A stretch of 64,000 nucleotides of DNA from Branchiostoma lanceolatum (GCF_035083965.1 NC_089727.1:13025501-13089500), one strand, 5' to 3'; positions 1 through 11,665 are shown, counted from the stretch's first letter. Notes: generated by a model not told the origin, from the letters alone. Translations and numbers: made by a program.

Positions 1-1370
1 TTAAAACAGAAGCACTAACTGTGGCATGAGCCAAACATGCACCTAACACGCGCGACATCTGACATTCAGGACGTTTATTATAAGATTACACGACGAAACA
101 CGTGCGTCTCGGAGCGTCTCGGAGTCTTGTCCGGAAGGATATGTTGACATCTCATGTTGACGTCAAATTAGGTTTGTGTTTCACCACAAAGAAAACGCGC
201 ACGTGGCTGTAGGAGGATGTACAAAGTCTGTTTTGACGAAACAATTTGAATATTTGTAACAATACGTCAGAAGCGCGTTCAAGGAGCTCTAGCCATAACC
301 GTAGGCTTGAGAGAGGTTGGCGGTTGATATCTCTTTCCGCCGGCACACGACAACAAAACACGTTTTACGGGAATGAAAGCGATGGATGAAGGAGTCACAA
401 TATTGAACAAGATTATCATATTACGTGCACGCCGATCCTTCAGTTGTCACGTTGTGTTAGATAGGAGAACATTCCACGGGACAGATAGATCCACGCACGT
501 GACACTTGTAAGTAGGGGGAAATTTACATATAAGTTTTGAACCTATGTTTCCTCCTGGTGTTGAACCATCTGAAACTAAGGTGGTTGGTATGTCAACCTT
601 TAGAACTGCAGAAGCAACCCCCGGGCAAGGACAACATATGCCAGTGTTAAAAGGGGCGACGGCAAAAATAGGGAGTCTTAGCTTGAAAGGTCATCTGTGC
701 TTTAGTAGATGGATTTTAAATGAATTTCTAACACAAAAATAATGGGGCAATGTGGCTTAGCACTCTGTTCAGTCTAAGATTTGGGTACGGCCCATTTCTT
801 TCGTGTTAGAAATCGACATCCACATAGATGCGACTCGTCTCAGACACACTTTCAGGACATGGCACGTGGATGGAGCTAGCTGAACGTGGATGAAAGAATT
901 AATCACGTTTTGCCTATAGTATAGCCTTGGGGCACTTGTGTCCACACGTGTGGCTCTATCATACGCAGAAAAAAGACTTTAATCTCTTAAATCCAATTTT
1001 GCAATTCTGTCGGCAGCTAACACCTACGCCTTATGATGGGAAGTTAAATAAGACAGCATCTGGCATATGGACCTTTCCAGGTACGAACGTAAAACCCCGT
1101 ATAAGGACAGTAACGTACAGCTCAGGCACAAATGAAGCACTCAAAAGATAAAACGCTGCAAGCGAGCGTGGGCGGAGATAACGGCAAGCGGCGCACGAAC
1201 ATCTCCTCCGTTTTCTCGTTAATAGCGGGAACATGTGTGTCGGATTAAGAAGGGTTCGACCTCTTAACCTTTATCTTGTCCTGGAGAATGGTTTTCTGCG
1301 AAGGATGTACTATTCTACTACAGAGAGGTTTCAGGTGTGGTGTTGACAGGATGCGAGCGACCTCCTGATG
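1..1370. other. Intergenic DNA, no gene recognised
   Basis: Only short unsupported open frames are present. The one structured item is a small imperfect hairpin, with arms at about 722-747 and 788-818 that share the core ATTTCTAACAC; it may be a worn MITE. No splice-bounded exon or known domain was seen. Confidence 0.5.
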
Positions 1371-1377
1371 TTAATGC

Positions 1378-1480
1378 AGTGAAACTAAAGACATTAGAAG
1401 AACATCTAAGTATAAAGATTAAAAGACTGAAGATTAAAGGATTAAGATTAAAAGATGAAGAATAAAGGATGAAGATTTTC
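1378..1480. repeat. Degenerate purine-rich simple repeat
   Basis: The block is built from variants of GATTAAAAG and GATGAAGAATAAAG, read directly from the sequence. It is an imperfect short tandem repeat with no coding potential. Confidence 0.6.
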
Positions 1481-1881
1481 AACTTACATTAGACATTAGA
1501 GAGATTGATTTTTCTATATCCTATACAGTTGACACTAGACGTCTGGTAACTGAAACGTTAGAAGAATTTTCCAGAGGAGTCAACCGACCAGAGACAGACA
1601 AATCACCCGCCTTATTTGCCCCCATTTCTACGGTTTCTAGCCACTACATGAGCCGGTCATTCTCGTATAAGACTGTTCAGCCATAGCCGAAGCTGTACGT
1701 AGGGCTGATGTGAATCAGGATTTAACATAATTTAACACGAAGGAGGCCACATTTATATAGGAGACTGGTCGAGACTTGTCATGACACTATCCACGATTGA
1801 AACTGATCTTATTGAGAGCCCGAAACACAACTTGAGTACCTTACCTGACATCGATCTAAACAATATAGAAACTATAGTTTT

Positions 1882-2085
1882 TTGAAAAGCAACTAATCAA
1901 TCAATCAAGCAAGCAAGCAAACAAGAAAGCAACCAATTAACCAACCAACCAAGCAATCAATCAATAAATCAATAAATTGATTATCCAATCAATCAATCAA
2001 TTAATCAATCAATAAATAAATGAATAAATGCATCAATCAATTAATCAATCGATCAACCAATCAATGAACCATAAATAAATGTACA
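1882..2085. repeat. Interrupted tetranucleotide microsatellite (AATC/AAGC/AAAT)
   Basis: About 200 bases consist almost entirely of CAAT, CAAG, CAAC and AAAT steps. The stretch begins as AATC-type, passes through AAGC and AACC variants, and returns to AATC and AAAT. Such interrupted microsatellites are common in animal genomes. Length polymorphism between individuals would be expected. Confidence 0.85.
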
Positions 2086-2189
2086 GTTAATACATTTTTA
2101 TTCACTTTCCATGCTTACATCGCTACTTGAAGAGAAGTTACTGACGGTTGTGTTGAAGTATTGGATAGTAGCATGCCTAGTCCAGTGGT

Positions 2190-2440
2190 GAGGAGATGGG
2201 CGCCGCCTTATGCACCGTCGGTGCGGGAAGGACTTTAACTATGACGCCTAGTCCAGTGGTTAGCGACCGTGCCTCTGGGCCATGAGTGTGAATCCCGGTT
2301 ATTTTCGCTCATCCGCCATGTACGATACTGGAAGGGGTTGCAGTCTTTAGGATGGGAAGTTAAGCCGTTGCCATTGTACTTGTTAAACACAGCTAGGGGG
2401 ATTTCCCCGGTACAATGCACCTGTAAATACTGTACATAGC
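2190..2440 (+). mobile_element. tRNA-derived SINE
   Basis: The head looks like a tRNA: an A-box-like stretch (TAGTCCAGTGGTTAGCG) near 2250 is followed about 40 bases later by a B-box-like GTGAATCCCGG near 2290. A non-tRNA body follows, containing GGAAGGGGTTGCAG and a run ending near the ACCTGTAAAT stretch. A partial copy of the head (CCTAGTCCAGTGGTGAG) lies just upstream at about 2177. The cloverleaf is not intact, so this is a SINE rather than a functional tRNA gene. Confidence 0.65.
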
Positions 2441-2534
2441 GTATGTCTTCTCTTTCCAGTGGAAGATTAGCTCTTCGAGATCACTTTCACTTGAACTAAG
2501 ACTGTGCTACTCGTGTGAAGTAAAGGCAATGTTT

Positions 2535-3130
2535 GATATTGGCTTTAAACATAGTTTCACGGTAGGGCCTTCGCACACGGTAACCCACCAAGACTGACAG
2601 GTCACGTTCAAGGTAACGTGGTACAGAACAGGTGACACCGATGTTTTCATTTGGTAAACCCTTCTCCCAGAAACCTGACGTACTCCTCGCTATACAAACA
2701 CTATGGGTTACACTATGACTTCGGGCCTTTGCAAGCGCAAGATTGACAGGTCACGTTCAAGGTAACGTGGTAAAGTACAGGTGACACCGATGTCTTCATT
2801 TGGCAAATCCTTCATAGTCTCAGTACGCCTCGCGTTTGGTAGAATTGACAAGACAGAAGGGCCTAAGTGGCCTTCGCACGCATCCCCCATCGCTAAGCCA
2901 GGACGATTGACGGGTCACGTTCTAGGTGATATGTAGAAGCACGGGTGACTCCGATGTCTTCAAGTGCGATGACATATGGTTTAACCCTTCATTGCGACGA
3001 ACCGGTTTCAGAAACCTACCGCTCGTCACGCCGCGATATGAACAGAGCTTTCCAAGTAGCCGCGAAGATTGGCATGTCACGTTTTAGGTAATGTGTTACC
3101 GCTCGGGTGACAGCTATGTCTTCACGTGTT
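2535..3130 (-). repeat. Tandem ~160-bp satellite array, copy 1 (inverted orientation)
   Basis: Four degenerate units are seen by their recurring core, a variant of GGTCACGTTCAAGGTAACG, at about 2600, 2752, 2912 and 3078. Each core is followed by a GGTGACACCGATGT variant and a TTAACCC/TAAACCC run. The same unit occurs in the opposite orientation in arrays at 17320-18370 and 24945-26050, so this is a dispersed satellite-like family. The cores contain CACGTT/AACGTG E-box-like steps, but no function is implied. Confidence 0.8.
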
Positions 3131-3388
3131 GTGACGTATGGGTTAACACATTGCAATCTCAGATAGTCTTAGAAACCCCAAGTTCGCCACATCGCTCTGT
3201 GAACAGCGTTTTCCAATTAGACTGGTTTAAAAGACACATCCAGTGTTACAATACAACTTCTACACGTGTGGATTCAGCAACGCACTATAGCGTAGCTACA
3301 CTTGGGAACATTATGTTTACACAGTCGACCCTTGAGTATCTGTGGCAGCTGGGGCGTTCTTAACAGCCTCTTCTCTCGCAGAAGCCCC

Positions 3389-3720
3389 CATTAAAAACGA
3401 TCTCCAACAGCTGCTTACATGGCAGTAAGTGCAGTACGAAACCAAATAGTCTGCGGTAACAAATTGCTATTTTGCATAAAACCCGAGACGCGCAAATCCC
3501 GCCAGTTCTGCTCACATCATGTATCAGCAGACTAGTCTAGAATTCAAAGCCTCATTAAAAACGATCTCCAACAGCTGCCTACATGGCGGTAAGTGCAGTA
3601 CGAACCAAATAGTCTGTGATAACGAATCGTTCTTTTGCATAAAACCCGAGACGCGCAAATACCACCAGTTCTGCTCACTCCATGTATCAGCACTGACTAG
3701 TCTAACATTCAAATCAAAGC
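3389..3720. repeat. Tandem duplication of a 164-bp segment
   Basis: Two copies, starting at 3389 and 3553, share CATTAAAAACGATCTCC, the AGTGCAGTACGAA stretch, CATAAAACCCGAGACGCGC and the ATGTATCAGCA stretch, with scattered substitutions. They lie head to tail without a spacer. An apparent frame runs through the second copy in both directions, which argues for chance openness rather than coding. Confidence 0.85.
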
Positions 3721-3724
3721 TACT

Positions 3725-4735
3725 GCTTCAATGATTTCTGCAGAAACACGTCCAACCTTTTCCTATACCTTAGGCAAGACCCGAGCTGCACGTTTTTCAA
3801 CCAACCTTATGAACAAAAGTCACAGCTATAAATATATCTGGGGTAAAAAGCGATCAAAACGATTGTCTAATGCTCTCCCTAATGCTGCAGAAATGTCTAA
3901 CCTTCTGAACGATGAATCTTACTTGTGACCTTTCTGGCACGGCCTTACATTTACTACGTGTCGAGATGAAAATTGAATAATGGCGTCTTCGCTGACTTTT
4001 CCACATCTGACTTTCAGCCAGAAGCGTATGCTCATGTGCCCTTTGATTTGTCAAAGGCAATTTAAATTAGATCATCCTAGCTCCAAGATAACCGCTCATG
4101 GTAACAATATGCAGCGACATCTGCTTTTGAAGCTGTACTAAATGCAGTACACCATTCGCTTCACTATTAAATGTTCATTTTCTGTTTTAAGATTGATATA
4201 GGTTTTTTTAAAGTCAAGATAGCACCAAGTATACGAATAATGTTGATATTAGCTCTAGATGTGTAAGTTTGGCCATTCACATGGTTTCTCTCTTTAAGTC
4301 AGCTTCTTCTATCTACTAAGATGATTTAGTGCAATCTCTCGACCAGACGACTGCGAAAAACTACAATCTCTTCTTGCTCCTGATATCAAGTCATTTTGGA
4401 CAACAAAAGACGAATCGTACGTCCTTATAACCTCTGAGATAAGTTATCGCCTTCCGGAGGTCCCGACTTTCAAACACGACTCCAGGTGCGTTTGAAGGAC
4501 AGCACAAACATCCCCAGTCGATGTGATATTAAAACTCGAGGTAGAACGTGTATTATATAACAGCTAAATGCTTACATAGGTTTTCACTTGACTTACATGA
4601 CTCAATTCTATGATCTACATTTCACTCTGCGAAAGGTCATGTAGCATTAACCATTATAAAGTAAACAAACTCCAAACTGAAATTCGTACATTTTTAAGAT
4701 ATCTGTTGATTACTATCATGGCAACTGCAGTTCAC
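3725..4735. other. Intergenic DNA, nothing recognised
   Basis: No exon, repeat unit or hairpin stands out on either strand. The base composition is A+T-rich. Confidence 0.4.
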
Positions 4736-4739
4736 AAAT

Positions 4740-4925
4740 GGAGTCGTGTGGCGTAACGGCAGGGGGGTTCGGCCCAGAACCTAGTGGTCCCCGGGTTCGA
4801 ATCCCCTGACGCCACCGATGTTGTGCATTGGGAAAGGCACATGACACGGTTTTCCTCACTACACCCAGGTGTAAAAATTTGGATATTGTTTGTGGCACTG
4901 TTGAAATAAGTTACGAACAATTGCA
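4740..4925 (+). mobile_element. tRNA-derived SINE with a CCCAGGTGTAAA core
   Basis: The head at 4747-4814 has complementary ends (GTGGCGT and ACGCCAC) and a good B box (GGGTTCGAATCCC). The T-stem and anticodon arm do not pair properly, so it is a decayed tRNA head. It is followed by GTTGTGCATTGGGAAAGGC and CACCCAGGTGTAAAAA, a body motif familiar from SINEs of marine invertebrates. The insertion reads in the plus direction and is about 180 bases long. Confidence 0.75.
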
Positions 4926-5190
4926 GTTACACGTCGTCCTTGACTGTCCAAAAGCGAAGTAAAAAAAACACAACTCCATCCATCTCGCTATATAATAAAA
5001 GTCGTAATAAGAATTATTTTCAATCTCCACTCAATTCTATCAGAAACATATCAAACATATGTACTCTGCTTGCTTTCAAAGTCAAGTGCAAAATATTGTA
5101 TATTTTTATTACATAACCAAGTTTTTTTTCCTGAGAAAGTGTACTTTAAGCCCGACCGGCTGCGGTAGAAAACACCCCATACTTTGATCT
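4926..5190. other. Intergenic DNA upstream of the first GPCR
   Basis: A+T-rich sequence with no recognisable element. Homology with the second GPCR copy begins after this stretch, at about 5196, so it lies just outside the duplicated unit. Confidence 0.4.
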
Positions 5191-5195
5191 ATGCG

Positions 5196-5439
5196 GGGGA
5201 GTTATTTGTTAATGGAAGCAGCTTAAGTCGGACTCAGCAGGCTTCTTCAATAGACGAATGATGTTCCACTTGCGCAAGCACGCTTCATGGAACGTGCTCT
5301 TCTCATTACTAATGCGCCGTCTCCTTGGTAACCGTAATCATCATGCACGAGCTCTTTTCACATAAATGATGATTCTTCGTATCGGAATCACTGCTAGTTC
5401 AGACCCCATTTCTCTCCGGTTCGGTACGAAGGAAGAAGA
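5196..5439 (+). promoter_or_regulatory. Duplicated proximal promoter/5' leader with RFX X-box-like site
   Basis: A block of about 60 bases (5300-5357) is nearly identical to the reverse complement of 13964-14025 upstream of the second GPCR, while the flanking leader has diverged. It contains GTCTCCTTGGTAAC at 5319-5332; the counterpart, read on its own strand, is GTCTCCTTAGCAAC at 13993-14006. Both fit the RFX X-box consensus GTNRCC-N2-RGYAAC except at one position. The site lies 108 bases before the start codon here and 114 bases before it in the paralogue. RFX factors commonly drive ciliary and sensory genes; that this site is used is inference. Confidence 0.45.
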
Positions 5440-6774
5440 ATGAGCGTCTCAGTGAGATATCTTGCCGCCCGCTCGGCTTTTCCCCGCCTGCAGGCAGACA
5501 GCGGACAGTCTGACAACGTCTCTTCGGGCGAGGTGGCCAGCAGCCCCGAGAACATGTTCCCGGTCGACTCGATGGTCTGCGGAATCGTGCTTTCGCTCCT
5601 GACACTGTTTATGCTGGCCGTGAACGGACGGGTTATTCTAGCTTTTATTTGGGACAGGAAGCTGCGGTATCCTAGTAACTTACTTGTACTGAATCTGTCG
5701 GTGTCGGACTTTCTGTTCGGTTTGATCTCTCTCCCGTTACTGACTGTGAACCAGGTGACGGGCCGGTGGGTCTTAGGCCAGACCGCCTGCTCTCTGTGGC
5801 AGTTCGTCACCTTGTGGATGAGATGTGAATCTGCCTTCACCTTGGCGCTGATCAGCTTCGACCGATACCTCATGGTCAAGCGGGCGGCGGAGTACCGCCG
5901 GAAGACCCGCCGGACACAGACGTTCGTCCTGCTAGTGGGCAGCTGGGTGCTGTCCTTGGTGCTGACGGGACCTGCCGTACTCGTGTGGGACGTCCTGCTG
6001 GAAAAGGACGTTGTGTGGGAGGAGAGATGTCTGACAGACTTTGTGCTGGAGGCGCCGGCCTACAACACGTTTCTCCACATCCTGATGTTGGTGGGACCCA
6101 GCGCGATCATGGCGTTCTGCTACCTACAGGTCGTGCGCGACCTCAAGAAGCGTGCTAAGCGCCGCGCTAAGAACAGGTCACCGCTGCTGCACAAAGTAGG
6201 GCGGTTCGAAGACAAACAAAAGTCAAACGAGCCACCTGAAGACAAGGAAGACAACAGCTCTGACAAGTCGAAGACACCGCCACCAGCAGTGAGGTCTTGC
6301 CGCCATACAAAGAAGGACGTATTGGTAACGATCGCGGAGACGAAAGATAAATGCATCGAAGCCTACCCGATCTTTGCCGTTGCAAAGACGGTGGACAGTA
6401 AGCAAGGCGACCCGGATCACACAAAACGGCAAGAACAACCTAAGACTTCCGTAGACACAGAGAAGATCTTCGCGGCTTCCATGTTCCGCAAAAGAACTTT
6501 AACTAATGAGGACAAAGTTTCTCGGACGGTAGGACTTCTGATATTTGTGTATATCGTTACTTGTGCACCCTTGAACATAGCGACAGTTGTTGTGGGGATT
6601 GTCCACGATGTCGTCAGCTTATCATTGTACAAAATCCTTTTCATCGTCATGGCAATCAGCGGGGCAGCCAATCCGGTGCTCTATGCTTATCGTAGTCCAC
6701 CAATCAGAGAGCATCTTTTGAGTGTGGCTTGTAGAAGGGGTGCAGCACAAAGTAATGGCAAAACATTCGTCTGA
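5440..6774 (+). CDS. Intronless class A GPCR, aminergic-like (histamine H3-like fold), noncanonical pocket
   Basis: This is a complete single-exon reading frame of 444 residues. It has an N-terminal sequon (N26-V-S) and seven predicted membrane segments at about 46-70, 80-102, 114-140, 161-183, 208-232, 360-386 and 394-417. Class A landmarks are N62 (1.50), D90 (2.50), C117 (3.25) with loop cysteine C197, D141-R142-Y143, W169 (4.50), P220 (5.50), P377 (6.50) and N411-P412-V-L-Y415. The TM2-TM4 sequence most resembles histamine H3/H4 and related aminergic receptors. However, the amine-anchoring Asp 3.32 is Thr124 and the toggle Trp 6.48 is Cys375, so a classical amine ligand is doubtful. Loop 3 (233-358) is long, charged and Ser/Pro-rich. 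The protein would sit in the plasma membrane and couple to G proteins. An inverted paralogue lies at 12557-13879. An AATAAA signal follows at 6946. An orphan receptor is the safest label. Confidence 0.93.
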   Translation: MSVSVRYLAARSAFPRLQADSGQSDNVSSGEVASSPENMFPVDSMVCGIVLSLLTLFMLAVNGRVILAFIWDRKLRYPSNLLVLNLSVSDFLFGLISLPLLTVNQVTGRWVLGQTACSLWQFVTLWMRCESAFTLALISFDRYLMVKRAAEYRRKTRRTQTFVLLVGSWVLSLVLTGPAVLVWDVLLEKDVVWEERCLTDFVLEAPAYNTFLHILMLVGPSAIMAFCYLQVVRDLKKRAKRRAKNRSPLLHKVGRFEDKQKSNEPPEDKEDNSSDKSKTPPPAVRSCRHTKKDVLVTIAETKDKCIEAYPIFAVAKTVDSKQGDPDHTKRQEQPKTSVDTEKIFAASMFRKRTLTNEDKVSRTVGLLIFVYIVTCAPLNIATVVVGIVHDVVSLSLYKILFIVMAISGAANPVLYAYRSPPIREHLLSVACRRGAAQSNGKTFV

Positions 6775-6945
6775 ACATGATGTAGTCATCATCTTTACTT
6801 TTGTAACGAAAACAACACTGGATTTGGCTCAGCAAATCAAACAATGCCGTACTGTACATTAAGTGATGTTTTTATGTCATGAATTGCAACTTTCTTGCAA
6901 AATTTATATTGATCTGACAGCTGTATCGTGATAGTTCAGAAAAGG

Positions 6946-6951
6946 AATAAA
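6946..6951 (+). terminator. Poly(A) signal of the first GPCR gene
   Basis: AATAAA lies 172 bases after the stop codon. The surrounding GGAATAAAT is conserved at the matching place after the inverted paralogue (12346-12351 on the minus strand), so the 3' UTR was part of the duplicated unit. Confidence 0.7.
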
Positions 6952-6969
6952 TTTACGATATATAACTGC

Positions 6970-7850
6970 CAGAGTACGAATCTTCTTTTTGATCTGTGAG
7001 TGACGTGTGCTTTGATGTATGAGTGATTGCCTACAGTTCACCAGGGCGTCCAGTGGGTCTTAGTACAGTCACTATAGATGGATTGCAGAATTAGTTTACA
7101 TCGCCAACCTTTAGCCAACCAGCTAAGGTTCTTTTGACACATCTAGAAACTGCATCAAAGACCGAAACCGCTAGGTGTCACTTCCTTACAAGTCTGTACA
7201 TAAAAGGCGATTCCTTTCTCAGTAACAAAATGTATGTGTTTCGATTAGCCCAGAGCTCTATTCGAATGTCCTGAAGATGGGATCTTATCTAACTTGTAGG
7301 AATATAGTTTTCTCCGCGTCATCCTGATCTATCTATCTATCTACATCACCATGTCTTACATACTGTTTGCATTATGTCCATAGTGCAAACAAATTGCCAT
7401 GTGGAGCACTACTTCCGTCAAAAGCGATTGTCTAATGCCTATGGCCTAGCAGCATTTGATTCGCAACACAAAACAATTGCACAGCAAATATTTGATATCT
7501 TCCCACGCGACAACGGGGACACATGACATAGTACAACAGTTACTGTACGTACAACGTAAACGAAAACAAATCTTTGAGGCCCAGGCTATTATGTTTCTGT
7601 CCATAAGAATAATGTTCACTATTGACAGGATGTTCATGTCAATTACATTTTGTTCACCTTATTGACAGGATGTTAATAAGACTTACTTCTACTATTGACA
7701 GGAATAGATTTGTTAGGAGCCATTCAGAGCACACCTTACAGCCTTTGATGAGCTTGTGAACAACACCTCATGATCCTGTTAACCACAACACCTTATATAA
7801 CCCTAACGTTGAGGATGGCCCTTGAAGATGGTGCAAAAATAAGACTAGAA
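6970..7850. other. Spacer between GPCR paralogues, left part
   Basis: No gene is recognised. At about 7607-7707 a short motif, CTATTGACAGGATGTT, occurs three times with variation, and a short TCTA run lies near 7327-7343. Confidence 0.5.
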
Positions 7851-7854
7851 AAGA

Positions 7855-7925
7855 GAAAATTATCCCACCGGGATTGACCTCACGACCACCCACGAGGTGA
7901 ACACACTATTGCTAGACCATACTGA
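7855..7925 (-). mobile_element. SINE remnant (tRNA-like head)
   Basis: On the minus strand the stretch reads as an A-box-like GGTCTAGCAATAGTGTG followed by TGAGGTCAATCCCGG, resembling a B box. The spacing is that of a tRNA-derived SINE head. No clear body can be delimited. Confidence 0.45.
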
Positions 7926-8049
7926 CTATTTATCAGACTGTTTCATGGCGTTTTTTTTAAAGCTGGATGACAGGAGGCTAGTCCACGTGCGTGTAATTAG
8001 CCCAGCGCTTTTCCAAGCTGCTGCTCCCTCATCAGAAGCCTAACGGCCC

Positions 8050-10970
8050 AACAAGACGGCTAACGATCGTTTGGTGATTAGATAGTCAAGGTGCACTAAT
8101 GGTCTTTATGTCTCAACAACACGGGGACCAGAGATCAAGAGGTGATCGGCACGTGTGGTTTGCAATCATCTGTCCACTTCACGTAACAGTCGCAATAAAT
8201 GTGCTTGTTCCCAAATGCTTATATTCTCAAATGAATGTAATCACTGCTGAATACATAGGTCCCCAAGCTGTGCGTAAAATGATGTACACAATATGTATGT
8301 AATAAGTAATCCCCTAACGGTGAAAATGACGACAATGACCTGTCTTGGATAGATTCGACCTTAGAAAATGTTCATCAAGCTGAGAGAAACTAATGACGAA
8401 TCTTTGCAAAACACATCAATAAGTCACGTTTTAATCATGATAAGTAAACATGTTTTTCTATGTGCTCTGACGACTGCACTTCCCTTTTCTCATTAGAGCC
8501 TGTAAACAACAACGCATATGCACGTCAGGTACGGTGACCGAGAGTTGACACGGTTTAAAAATAACCGTCACGACTCGAGCATGTGAGTTTCTCCGAATCA
8601 ACAGAACTAACAAATGCCTTTCATAGTACAATCTGCCCTGTATGGTTTAACAAATATGATAAATCAGTGGTAATAAGTCGTATAGGAGACTATTTTCCCT
8701 AGGTAAAGTTGAGGTTCACGCGAGGCAAAGTGCCTAATATCAAATTTGAGATACATCTCCTAATAAGGATGGACAAGCCTACAGGGGAACAGATTTGATG
8801 CACATATCTTTAAGAAATGTTGTGATACAGCAACAGTGTAGTTTGTAAGCGTTACAATAGAGTCATTGATATATATTTCAGTACCAAGGAGAGGGAAAAA
8901 CCTCATCTATGAAGGGATCTATTCCTTCCTGACACAAGGGCGTATTTGCAAAGGTATAGAATAGAAACCTTCATATAATAACCATAGGTGTAAGTCTGTT
9001 TATTATAATCATAAGTAAAATGCAAATAACCATTCAAAGGAAACATATTGTGAATAGTGCGATGCCGAATGACACGATGTCATGTTTAAAGTATATCTAA
9101 CAGTAATTCATACTTTGTACGGGACATAGAGAAAATAGTTGCCGTGGTTTGATTGCCCCGCTCTTAGACGTAAGAGGTATAGCGCACTTAACTCGATGTT
9201 GAAAATAGAACGGATTTTTTTTGAAAAAATCACATTCAAGGCCTAGTGTGAAAAAGCTGACGCTCTCTAAAACACATCAATCTGGACGCCAGATTGAGAG
9301 GGTTTGAGGGGAATGTACGGTATTGTGAACGCTTGCTCCAATATCGTGAACAGTCTACAAGAAACCTGTCGTCTGTGTTTGTGGTGATATTTTTTGCCGA
9401 CGTTTTGGTTGCTACTGTCATTTAGTATCAGGTGTACTTGTTATGATAATTATGCCCAGGAAAATTTGTCATGTCGGCAGAACATATCATCCCAGAAGAC
9501 AGGTTTTTTTTAGACTATCTAACGTAACATGACCTATTTACGTGCAGAACCTATTTACGCCCGGTTTGGCTCACGTCCACATGTCGCAGTGTATTATGCC
9601 AAAGCCTGTTCTCACGAGCAATAAAGAACATCATAAGTATGATCCTTAGCCATCTCTTTAATGTTTACACAGCAAAACATAATGGCCATGCGTTTACCAC
9701 GTGAACGCCACGTGCCGCGCATGTGGGGGAAATTTACAGATAAACATTGTTTTTTTTTTTCCATCGCGTTAAGCAAGAGGCCGGACAGACGTAGTGATTT
9801 TACTGTCATTTGTCTGCAGACTACTTTGGACAGTTACTGTGCATTTTTTCTGGTCTATGTTCTTCAAGCATAGCACTAGAAGGGAAAAGATTCAGAAGTG
9901 GACGATAATAGGTTACCCTAGCACAATTCTTCATCATGTACCTCAGTATAAATACATGCTCGCATGGCGTTAAACAGGCAGAGAAAAACTTACAGACCAT
10001 GCATTTTCTTTTTAGAAGAGCTGATATTTCTGCCCATGGGTTTGAAATTTGGCTCTGTCCGCGCGGTTTTAGGATAAATACGTTTTGAATACATATGACG
10101 TTAATTGGTTATGTTACGTTATCATATTGGAACAAGCGTTTACGATACCGCTCAAACTTCAGATAGTACAGTCCCTGTAAAGACTAATGCATTTTAGAGA
10201 GCGGCAACTTGTTCACAAGAAGACTTGAACGTACTGTTTTTCCAAGAATTCCGTTCCATATTCAAGATTAAGTAAGTGCTTCGAATTCAAACCTCTTACT
10301 GCGGGGATCAGGGAAATCATGGTAGCAACGGAAAAGCGGTTATACTTTACGCCCCTCTCACACTTGTGCGAATATACAAGTCCGCATGAGTTGCGTCTTA
10401 ACATCTTTTGGGTTTAGGTAAAGTTTGCGACGGAAAAAGTAATTTCTTTGGTTGGGTAAGCAGGCTACACAACGGTGCGTTAAAGTAGAAATCAACTTCT
10501 TCCCCACAAACCTTACCTAAAGCAAAAAATGTTAATACGTAACTCATGCGCACATGAATATACGCACAAGTAGTGTGAGGGGGCCCTTAAAGGCTTGTTA
10601 TGGTACTGAAACTGTTATGGTACTACTATTTTAATATCTCGTGTTATGGACAAACTATGGTCACGATTTTTGAGTGTAGATATTTCTTGTGCTGTGACAT
10701 AAGTCTTCTAGCAGCTTGTTCCGGAACTGCAGGGAGGTTTTTGCTAAATTCTTTCAAAGAGGATACTGACGAAAGGAACAACCTTTATACGCGGGTAGCT
10801 TATAATTGGACAGGGGTGTCAGTAATTAGATACAAGTTATGCAAATAAGGACAAAATTTTCAGAATTTATGAGGAAATTATCTGATTTCAATGTTTCTAT
10901 TATGAGCCTTCGAAGCACGCAACACAATCATGTAATTCGTAGAAGATTGAACAGAAACAGACACCAAACA
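8050..10970. other. Spacer between GPCR paralogues, gene-free
   Basis: About 2.9 kb without recognisable exons or strong repeats. Short open frames near 9661-9873 and 10600-10848 have no family features. A nine- or ten-base T run lies near 9750. Confidence 0.45.
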
Positions 10971-10974
10971 CACA

Positions 10975-11092
10975 AACAAGAGTCCGTAGGACACAATTCT
11001 CCGTGAAGTATTTATAGTATGTACAAGTATTGACCCACACAAATTGCATCTCTGCACAGTCCAAGTAGTGTTTTAGAGCAAGTAAAGAAAAA
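10975..11092. repeat. Dispersed repeat, short form (second copy at 63493-64000)
   Basis: The sequence from AACAAGAGTCCGTAGGACAC through the AAATTGCATCTCTG stretch and GCAAGTAAAGA is also found at the right edge of the window. There its two halves are separated by about 390 bases. The relation is a direct repeat with either an insertion in the right copy or a deletion in this one. Confidence 0.75.
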
Positions 11093-11665
11093 GTGTTTGT
11101 TTATCTTTTTCTTTCAATACAGGAGTGGTCAACCTGCTGAAAAGTATGTTTTTACAGCATGGCATAGATGGGATCTAGAAATTCCGGGAAAAGTCACAAA
11201 GTTAGATCTAGATGGCCCCTTTTCAATTATCAACGAACCATTCAGCCTTACAACTAAGATGTATCAGAAATCACAAACATGCAGTAAATCCTCTTTCCAC
11301 AATTTATAGCAGGCCGGCCTGATCTATAGCTATCAAGCTATTTGCAATAAAAAAGGCTAATTTATATTATCGTAACATTTCACGAAGGTCAAAGGTCACC
11401 GGATCTAACCACCCGGAAGTGACACTGGTGCGCGCACATTTCTGAAAGATATTTCTCAACAATCTTTCATCCCCTGCGTAAACTTTTTACATTGTCACAG
11501 CCTCTGTATTATAAACTACAAGTGTGGTAAGTTTGAAGGTCCAGAGATTTCCCATTTTCACACTGTGCGTAAAAGTGCATCGTCCGTCCCGTGCGCACAT
11601 ACTGTATGCGAGTTGTGAGTGGACACGGCATACTTAATACACAGACTGGAGGTCACTCTACACAT
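11093..11665. other. Intergenic DNA, nothing recognised
   Basis: No exon or clear repeat was found before the inverted repeat that follows. Confidence 0.4.

Noticed and set aside
3519..3734. Pair of opposed frames of 71 and 62 codons
   Set aside because: Both lie in the second copy of a 164-bp tandem duplication; openness on both strands indicates chance.
4747..4815. tRNA gene
   Set aside because: Acceptor ends pair and a B box is present, but the T-stem and anticodon arm do not form and a SINE body follows directly.
5394..5879. Antisense frame of 161 codons over the first GPCR (also 13440-13913 over the second)
   Set aside because: It is the complement of a G+C-rich, strongly constrained coding region, and its similarity between copies simply follows the sense-strand identity.
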